In this document: in pieces, positions 31,098 through 35,892 of the stretch | Position numbering within the stretch: position 1 is the stretch's first letter | Layout: each line of letters begins with the position of its first letter | Source of the DNA: Blastococcus sp. TF02-8 | GTDB lineage: Bacteria > Actinomycetota > Actinomycetes > Mycobacteriales > Geodermatophilaceae | NCBI RefSeq assembly: GCF_003319175.1 | Contig: NZ_QOHK01000016.1 | Coordinates: forward strand, 1-35,892 | Length of the DNA stretch: 35,892 nt | Reading direction: 5' to 3' | Notes under the pieces: model-generated | The model's input: only the letters and a program-made list of their open reading frames with translations | What the model was told of the DNA's origin: nothing | The model's database searches: none | Made by a program: the position numbers and the translations under genes

Positions 31098-33556
31098 CGG
31101 ATCTCCTCCGCCGCGAGCGTCTCGACGGCCTCGGCCGCCGTGCCGCCACGGGTCTCCGGCACCGAGCCGGTGACCGGCCGTGAGCCCGTCGTCGTTGGGG
31201 CCGACGACGGCACTCCCGAGGTGCTCTCCAGCCGGGTCGCCTGCGCGGCGGCGGTCTTGAAGATCGGCTGCTTGGACGCCGGGTCCCACTCGGTGATGGT
31301 CAGCTCGTTTGCTGCGCGGCCCTCAGTCCCCGCCGGCTCGTGCTCGCCCGGCTCGTCCCAGTAGCCGTAGTGGAAGGGCAGAAACAGAACACCCGGCCGC
31401 ACACCGCTGATCCGCAACCGGGCCTGCACCCGCCCACGCGGAGTGCTCACCTCGAGCAGGTCGCCCTCGGCGAAGGAGCGGTCGGCGGCGTCGCTCGCCG
31501 ACATCTCGACCCAGACCTCGGGAGCGGCGGCCTGCAGCTGGGGTGCGCGGGCCGTCTTCGTCCGGGTGTGGAAGTGGTAGAGGGTGCGGCCGGTGATCAG
31601 CTGGAAGGGGTAGTCCTCGCTGGGCAGCTCGTGCGGCGGCAGGTACTCCGCGGCCTTGATCACTGCATTGCCCGTCGGGTTGAGCGCCTTGTACTCGGTC
31701 TCGGAGACCGGCGCGCCGGTCACCAGGTCCCGGCCGTAGCTCTCGCAGTAGGACGGTTCGGACCAGAACTGCCCGTCGGTGTAGATGCGTTCGGTGCCGT
31801 CGGGGTGCTCGTCGGTGCACGGCCACTGGATGCCGCTGCCACCGCGGAGCTTGTCGTAGGTCATGGCCGAGTAGTCGCAGGGCCGTCCACGACTGCACTC
31901 CTTCCACCCCTCGAAGGCGCCCTCAGGGTCGGACCACTTCACCAGCGGCTGGCCGTCCTTGTCTTTCAGCCCGAGGCGGTGCGCGAAGTCGATGAGGATG
32001 TCGAGGTCGGCCCTGGCCTCACCGGGCGGCTCGACCGCCTTCTCGGACAGGTGGACGGTGCGGTCCACGTTGGTGAACGTGCCGGTCTTCTCGCCCCACG
32101 TGGCAGCCGGCAGCACGACGTCGGCCAGGTGGGCGGTCTCGGACAGGAAGATGTCCTGGACGACCAGGAACAGCCGCTCCTGGGCCAGGATCGCGCGGAT
32201 GCGCTCGAGCTCCGGCAGCGAGACGGCGGGGTTGGTCGCCGTCACGTACATGAAACGGACGGAGCCTTCCTCGGCGTACCGGAACATCTGCATCGCGTGC
32301 GTCGGTGGCGCGTAGTGCGGGATCTGCATCGGCTCGATGTTCCAGACTTTCGCGAGCTCCTGGATATGGCTGTCGTTGGACCAGTTGCGGAAGGCCGGCA
32401 AGTCGCCGTCCGCTCCGGCCTCCCGGGTGTTCTGGGCGGTCGGCTGGCCGTTCATCTGCAGGACGCCGCAGCCAGGCTTGCCGAGCATGCCGCGGACGAC
32501 GTTGATGTTGTTGACCTGGACGGCGGCCGCCGTAGCCTGGTGCGACTGGTAGAAGCCCTGCAGCACCGTCGACAGGAGGCGCTCGGCCGAGCCGAGGATC
32601 CGGGCCGCCTCGCGGATCTGGTCGGCGGGGACGTCGCACACCTCCGCGGCGACCTCGGGGCTGTAGTCGGCGACCTGCTTCTCGAGCTCGTCGAAGCCGA
32701 CGGTGTGCGCGTCGACGTACGCGCGGTCGATCCAGCCGTTCCTGATGATCTCGTGCAGCAGCGCGTTCATCAGCATCACATTCGTGCCGGGCCGCGGAGC
32801 GAGGTGCACCGTCGCTGCCCGCGCCACCGGTGTGAGGCGCGGGTCGACGCAAATCACCTTCGGCGGGTTCTGGCCGGCCAGCCGGTCGAGCACGCGCGTC
32901 CACAGCACCGTCTGGGTCTCGGCCATGTTGTGCCCGTAGAGCGCGATGACGTCGGCGTGGTCGACGTCGGTGTAGGACCCGGGCTGGCCATCGCTGGCGA
33001 ACGTCTCCTTCAGCGCCGCCGCAGCGGTGGCGGTGCACAGCCGGGTGTTGCCGTCGACGTGGTTGGTCCCGATGCCGCCGTGGGCGATCAGACCGAGCGT
33101 GTAGTACTCCTCCAGGAACAGCTGGCCGGTCGTGTAGAAGCTGATTGCGCTGGGCCCCTGCTCCTCCAGCAGCTCCTTCGCGCGGCCGACGACGGCGTTC
33201 ATGGCCGTGTCCCAGTCGGTCTCGACCAGTCGCTCGTTCTCGCGGATGAGGGGCTTGGTCAGCCGGTCGGGCGAGTTGTTCGCCTGCCAACCGAAGAGGT
33301 CCTTGGGACCCAGTCGACCGTGGTTGACCCGGTCCACCTCGCGTCCCCGGACCCCGACGATGCGCCCGTCCTTGACGGCGATGTCGAGCCCGTCGCCGTT
33401 GGAGTGCAGGATCGTCGCCGACTGCACCCACCGGTCGACGTCGTCCTCGGTGAGCCCGCCGGCCAGGTAGGAGTCCACCCGGGTGGGCCAGGTCTCGCCC
33501 GGTCCGTACGGCGTCCGGCTACCCCACGGTTCGGCGATGCGGTCGACGCGTGGCAC
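31094..33556 (-). CDS. Molybdopterin oxidoreductase (nitrate reductase-like) without 4Fe-4S cysteines
   Basis: The 820-residue protein shows the molybdopterin-guanine-dinucleotide enzyme plan: an N-terminal domain, the catalytic region with NTRLCTATAAAALKETFASD (Cys174 is the likely Mo ligand), GSYTDVDHADVIALYGHNMA, TNPAVSLPELER, the LPAATWGEKTGTFTNVDRTV segment, and a C-terminal MopB-type barrel (RTLYHFHTRTKTARAPQLQ, LEVSTPRGRVQARLRISGV). In NasA/NarB/FdhF-type enzymes the N-terminus binds 4Fe-4S by C-x2-C-x3-C. Here these positions are T48, H51 and D55 (ATILHSNGDGLDI), and the fourth cysteine is glycine (RLGPK). The rest of the motif surround is kept. GTG 33556 has GGGAGG upstream. It heads a coupled three-gene operon. 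Confidence 0.87.
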   Translation of the reverse strand: MPRVDRIAEPWGSRTPYGPGETWPTRVDSYLAGGLTEDDVDRWVQSATILHSNGDGLDIAVKDGRIVGVRGREVDRVNHGRLGPKDLFGWQANNSPDRLTKPLIRENERLVETDWDTAMNAVVGRAKELLEEQGPSAISFYTTGQLFLEEYYTLGLIAHGGIGTNHVDGNTRLCTATAAAALKETFASDGQPGSYTDVDHADVIALYGHNMAETQTVLWTRVLDRLAGQNPPKVICVDPRLTPVARAATVHLAPRPGTNVMLMNALLHEIIRNGWIDRAYVDAHTVGFDELEKQVADYSPEVAAEVCDVPADQIREAARILGSAERLLSTVLQGFYQSHQATAAAVQVNNINVVRGMLGKPGCGVLQMNGQPTAQNTREAGADGDLPAFRNWSNDSHIQELAKVWNIEPMQIPHYAPPTHAMQMFRYAEEGSVRFMYVTATNPAVSLPELERIRAILAQERLFLVVQDIFLSETAHLADVVLPAATWGEKTGTFTNVDRTVHLSEKAVEPPGEARADLDILIDFAHRLGLKDKDGQPLVKWSDPEGAFEGWKECSRGRPCDYSAMTYDKLRGGSGIQWPCTDEHPDGTERIYTDGQFWSEPSYCESYGRDLVTGAPVSETEYKALNPTGNAVIKAAEYLPPHELPSEDYPFQLITGRTLYHFHTRTKTARAPQLQAAAPEVWVEMSASDAADRSFAEGDLLEVSTPRGRVQARLRISGVRPGVLFLPFHYGYWDEPGEHEPAGTEGRAANELTITEWDPASKQPIFKTAAAQATRLESTSGVPSSAPTTTGSRPVTGSVPETRGGTAAEAVETLAAEEIR

Positions 33557-33652
33557 GTGCCCTCCCGATTCGTTGCTCTACTGCAAATGTCTGTGTGCAG
33601 TGTGCCGCTGCGGTGGCCGTGCTGCAGGCCGGAGGCCGGGTCGCCCCGGGGA

Positions 33653-34099
33653 TCAGCCCCCTTCGCCAGGACCGGGGACGAGGGCCCCGAGCGCGGACAG
33701 CACGGCGTCCGCGTGCTCGGGGGGCAGGTTCCCGATCCGGGCCCGGATCCGGGTCAGGCGCAGGTCGTCGTAGCAGTCCAGGGCGTCCTCACCCAGCTGG
33801 CTCAGCCACAGGCTGATCTCCCGACCGCTCGTCGTCGACGTCCGCTTGTCGACGAGGCCGGCCGCCACGAGCCGATCGACGAGCCGGCTGGTGACCGACA
33901 CCGAGACGCCCATCCCACGAGCGAGGTCGCCGAGGTTGACGCCGGGCCGCTGGTGCAGCAGCGTCACTGCCCGCAGCTGGACGGCGGAGACCGTGCCGAT
34001 CTCGTCGGCGGCCTCGATGGACACGCCCATCGCCAGGCGGAGCAGCGCGAGCAGCACCTCGTCTGCCGGCGTCCGCGGCGTGGATCCCAGCTCGGTCAT
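33653..34099 (-). CDS. MarR-family regulator upstream of the Mo-oxidoreductase operon
   Basis: The 148-residue protein is a winged-helix MarR regulator: a helix DEVLLALLRLAMGVSIEAA, VSAVQLRAVTLLHQRPG, the recognition helix NLGDLARGMGVSVSVTSRLV, DRLVAAGLVDKRTSTTSGRE as wing, and a C-terminal helix pair for dimerisation. ATG 34099 has GGGGAGG seven bases upstream. It lies on the same strand, 96 bp before the oxidoreductase gene, and a palindrome sits at 34146-34159 just upstream of its start, suggesting self-control and control of the operon. The ligand is unknown. Confidence 0.88.
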   Translation of the reverse strand: MTELGSTPRTPADEVLLALLRLAMGVSIEAADEIGTVSAVQLRAVTLLHQRPGVNLGDLARGMGVSVSVTSRLVDRLVAAGLVDKRTSTTSGREISLWLSQLGEDALDCYDDLRLTRIRARIGNLPPEHADAVLSALGALVPGPGEGG

Positions 34100-34145
34100 G
34101 CGGCGTCCTCCCCGTGCCGGGACCGGCGTTACCGGGGAGCCGATC

Positions 34146-34159
34146 TTGTCATACGACAA
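34146..34159. promoter_or_regulatory. Palindrome, candidate MarR operator
   Basis: TTGTC-ATAC-GACAA is a perfect inverted repeat with five-base arms, 46 bases before the MarR ATG. MarR proteins usually bind such short palindromes around their own promoters. Confidence 0.5.
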
Positions 34160-34625
34160 CCGTGGCGGGCGGCGGTCAGGTGCGGGGAGAGCGCCCTGCC
34201 ACCCCCGCCCGGCACCGGCCTCCGGCGGGCGAGGCGCAGGCGGTCCGCCTCCTCTTCGTTCCCCCAGGCCCGCATCTGGACAGGTCGCAGCGGGATCCCG
34301 GCATCGTCCAGGACGGCGGCGTCCGGCACGGGTCGCTGCTCCGTGGCGTGGTGGAACCCACCGTCGCCGTCGCCAGGTACCGGTCGACGGCCGCTCGGAC
34401 CGGCTATACGTCAGCGCGGGCAGCCGGGCACGGGGATCGACGGCGGTGTCGAGGAGCAGCAGCGCGTCGACCAGGACCGCGACGGCGACCGGCGCGGCGT
34501 CGACGACGTGCCGGCTCCGGAAGTAGTGCAGCTCCGGGTAGGCGACGTGCCGCTGGCCGACCGAGCTGAGCGTGGCCGTGAGGGTGACCAGGTGCTGGGC
34601 GAACGCATCAATGAACCAGTCCCCG

Positions 34626-34665
34626 GACCAGCCGGTGACCAGCCGGTGACCAGCCGGTGACCAGC
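34626..34665. repeat. 11-bp tandem repeat inside the channel pseudogene
   Basis: Three perfect copies of GACCAGCCGGT are followed by a partial fourth. The unit is not a multiple of three; removing two copies rejoins VLVTGW to SGDWFIDAF in one frame. Confidence 0.9.
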
Positions 34666-34981
34666 ACGTCCCCACCGGACCGGCCGAGGGCGTGCACGTG
34701 GGTGGCCAGGGCGCGCCGGTCCACCACCGCGGAGACCACGGCCAGCAGGTAGGTGATGGACAGCGTCACCACGAAGAGCCCGCTGAAGTTGTTGAGCAGC
34801 ACGGGCACCCGCCGCCGGGTGTGCAGCCGCAGCAGGCCACGCCAGGCCGGGCCCTGGACCGCCGCGTCATCGGGCCTGCTCAGGGGCTCAGCGAGAGCGT
34901 CGTCGACAGGATGTCCCAGAGCACGACGGGCCCCCGGCCGCGACGAGCAGGGCACCGGTCACCGGAGTGCCGCCGCGGGCA

Positions 34982-35764
34982 CTACTCCCCCACCGCCGTG
35001 ACCAGCGCGAGGAGGCCCGCGTAGAGCACCAGCCCAACCATGAACCAGGGGTAGCTGGAGCGACCGGTCGACGGAAGCTCTTCCTTGAACACGTTCAGCA
35101 GGATCGACCCGCCGAGCAGTGCGGTGAGCAGCGCCACCACCAGCGTGCTGGTCGGTGCCAGGAGCGCATCGAGGAGCCAGCCCACCAGCAGCGCGCCGGC
35201 GAGCGCCATCCGGCCCGAGCCAGGGAAGCGCCGCGGGTAGTGCTCCTCGAGCGACCGATCGGTCAGGACGAAGTGTAGCCCCATCGCCACGGTGAACAGG
35301 ACGGCGAAGGCGATCCCCGTCCGCAGCCGCAGCGCCATCGTGTACGTGATCAGCCCGTTGTAGATCATGAATGACCCGAGGTGCAGCCAGTACACCCCCG
35401 CGGGCTCGAGCGGGGCTTCTCTCGCGGCCCCGGCCGGGTGCTGGGAGCCGACCGTGGCCCCGGCGCGCGCGCGGGCGGGAACCGTGCGGTCGGCCAGCCG
35501 CTGCAGGCCGTAGAAGGCGGCGAACCCGGCCAGCGCCACGACGAAGATGCCGAGGTCCACCAACGGGGTCGGCTCCACGACGTCGGCGAGCGCCTCGCCG
35601 ATCGCCTCGTTGCCCTCGGCAATCTCGGGCAGCAGGTGCAGGAACACATAGGCGACCGCCAACCCGCCGGCGAACGAGCCGGTCGCCCGCTCCGGGATCA
35701 ACGGCAGCTTCCGGATCCGCGGTGCGGCCAGGTGCAGCCCCGCCAGGACCGCGGCGGCGACTAG
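34982..35764 (-). CDS. ZIP-like multi-pass membrane protein, 5' end cut by an IS element
   Basis: The frame reads AAAVLAGLHLAAPRIRKLPL, then FAGGLAVAYVFLHLLPEIAE, LGIFVVALAGFAAFYGLQRL, VYWLHLGSFMIYNGLITYTM, FAVLFTVAMGLHFVLTDRSL, LAGALLVGWLLDALLA and ALLGGSILLNVFKEELP, for six to eight hydrophobic segments. The order of membrane helices and the HLLPE and FKEELP motifs resemble ZIP-like proteins, but metal transport is not proven. The open frame runs directly into the end of an IS element at 35766, and no start codon with a ribosome binding site lies in the native part; TTG 35701 is the first possible start. The first residues are therefore missing or replaced. Confidence 0.65.
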   Translation of the reverse strand, partial: LVAAAVLAGLHLAAPRIRKLPLIPERATGSFAGGLAVAYVFLHLLPEIAEGNEAIGEALADVVEPTPLVDLGIFVVALAGFAAFYGLQRLADRTVPARARAGATVGSQHPAGAAREAPLEPAGVYWLHLGSFMIYNGLITYTMALRLRTGIAFAVLFTVAMGLHFVLTDRSLEEHYPRRFPGSGRMALAGALLVGWLLDALLAPTSTLVVALLTALLGGSILLNVFKEELPSTGRSSYPWFMVGLVLYAGLLALVTAVGE

Positions 35765-35765
35765 C

Positions 35766-35892
35766 TGTCGCGACCGGACACGTTGTTCACACGGCGAGGC
35801 GGCTGACCGGTGGGTGGCCTCCGAGGGCGGAGTGGCTGCGGGCAGTGTTGTAGTGGCTCAGCCAGCTGTCCAGGGCCGTGGTGCGCTCGTCG
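35766..35892 (-). mobile_element. IS481-type insertion sequence, right part outside window
   Basis: The terminal sequence TGTCGCGACCGGACACGTTG at 35766, continuing to TTCACA, has the look of an IS481-family end and is directly followed by the 3' end of a transposase gene. The other end is outside the window, so the target duplication cannot be checked; CTAG abuts the end at 35761-35764. Confidence 0.6.
35787..35892 (-). CDS. IS481-type transposase, C-terminal 34 residues only
   Basis: The minus strand reads DERTTALDSWLSHYNTARSH, SALGGHPPVSRLAV and stops at TGA 35787. The motif W-x-x-x-YN-x-x-R-x-H-x-ALGG-x-PP is the end of the DDE integrase-core transposases of the IS481/IS3 type. The catalytic DDE residues lie outside the window. 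Confidence 0.85.
   Translation of the reverse strand, partial: DERTTALDSWLSHYNTARSHSALGGHPPVSRLAV

Larger units (their letters stand above)
34129..34962 (-). pseudogene. Potassium-channel-like membrane protein, multiply frameshifted and lacking its pore
   Basis: Pieces in different frames together match a bacterial ion-channel family: a first membrane segment (LLVAAG, then VVLWDILSTTLSLS), a second segment (FSGLFVVTLSITYLLAVVSA, VVDRRALATHVHALG), and the cytoplasmic part (FIDAFAQHLVTLTATLSSVG, HVAYPELHYFRSRH, AAVDRYLATATVG, then DAAVLDDAGIPLRPVQMRAW). The pore loop with the expected GYGD is missing between the first two pieces. Frame changes occur near 34940, at the 11-bp repeat (34626-34665), near 34400 and near 34330. 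No single product is possible. The fragments still keep GC-rich third positions, so decay is recent. Confidence 0.6.

Noticed and set aside
31340..34660. Very long plus-strand open frame of about 1,100 codons
   Set aside because: It is antisense to the Mo-oxidoreductase and MarR genes, whose minus-strand frames carry clear family motifs; such long shadow frames are common in GC-rich genes.
1..35892. CRISPR arrays, rRNA and tRNA genes
   Set aside because: No regularly spaced repeats, and no cloverleaf or rRNA-like sequence was noticed by eye; a covariance-model search would be needed to be certain.

Overview
This is a high-GC window with dense coding on both strands, short intergenic gaps and many GTG starts. 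Its gene content is actinobacterial: Asp23/AmaP/DUF6286 envelope-stress genes, DUF2382, DUF1059, many RsbW/STAS/SpoIIE proteins, and an Mo-oxidoreductase/MarR unit. Family resemblances suggest Geodermatophilaceae (Blastococcus, Geodermatophilus, Modestobacter), but that placement is an inference. I saw no rRNA, tRNA or CRISPR array.

Positions 1-9,500 begin with the end of a conjugation-type ATPase that runs off the left edge. A signalling-rich accessory stretch follows: two RsbW-like ATP-binding proteins, two STAS proteins (one without the phospho-acceptor serine), a soluble chemoreceptor-like protein, an EAL protein, a PAS-GGDEF protein and a DUF1059 protein. Gene remnants and empty stretches lie between them.

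Positions 9,700-16,950 carry a membrane GGDEF protein, a family of small proteins of unknown function around a frameshifted MarR gene, a GAF-SpoIIE phosphatase, two SipW-type secreted proteins (one decayed), an OhrR-type MarR regulator and a TetR regulator.

Positions 17,275-27,454 form an envelope/general-stress island. It holds a PRC-barrel/DUF2382 protein, small and membrane proteins separated by strong hairpin terminators, a transaldolase homologue lacking two catalytic residues, a GlsB-like protein, and a seven-gene minus-strand Asp23 operon (Asp23, Asp23-like, J-domain, DUF2273, Asp23, DUF6286, AmaP-like). Divergent from this operon are an ECF sigma factor and a protein that joins an anti-sigma zinc motif to an Asp23 domain. 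This is the best candidate here for an under-described system: the anti-sigma factor may sense envelope state through the same fold as the operon it probably controls.

Positions 27,450-35,892 hold an RsbW C-terminal remnant, a PAS-PAS-GAF-SpoIIE phosphatase, a translationally coupled operon (molybdopterin oxidoreductase without its 4Fe-4S cysteines, a helical protein, a YaaH-like membrane protein), its probable MarR regulator, a wrecked potassium-channel gene with an 11-bp tandem repeat, and a ZIP-like gene cut at its 5' end by an IS481-type element at the right edge.

At least eight genes carry frameshifts, stops or truncations. The window is therefore either an actively decaying accessory region or an assembly with indel errors; read-level data would decide.
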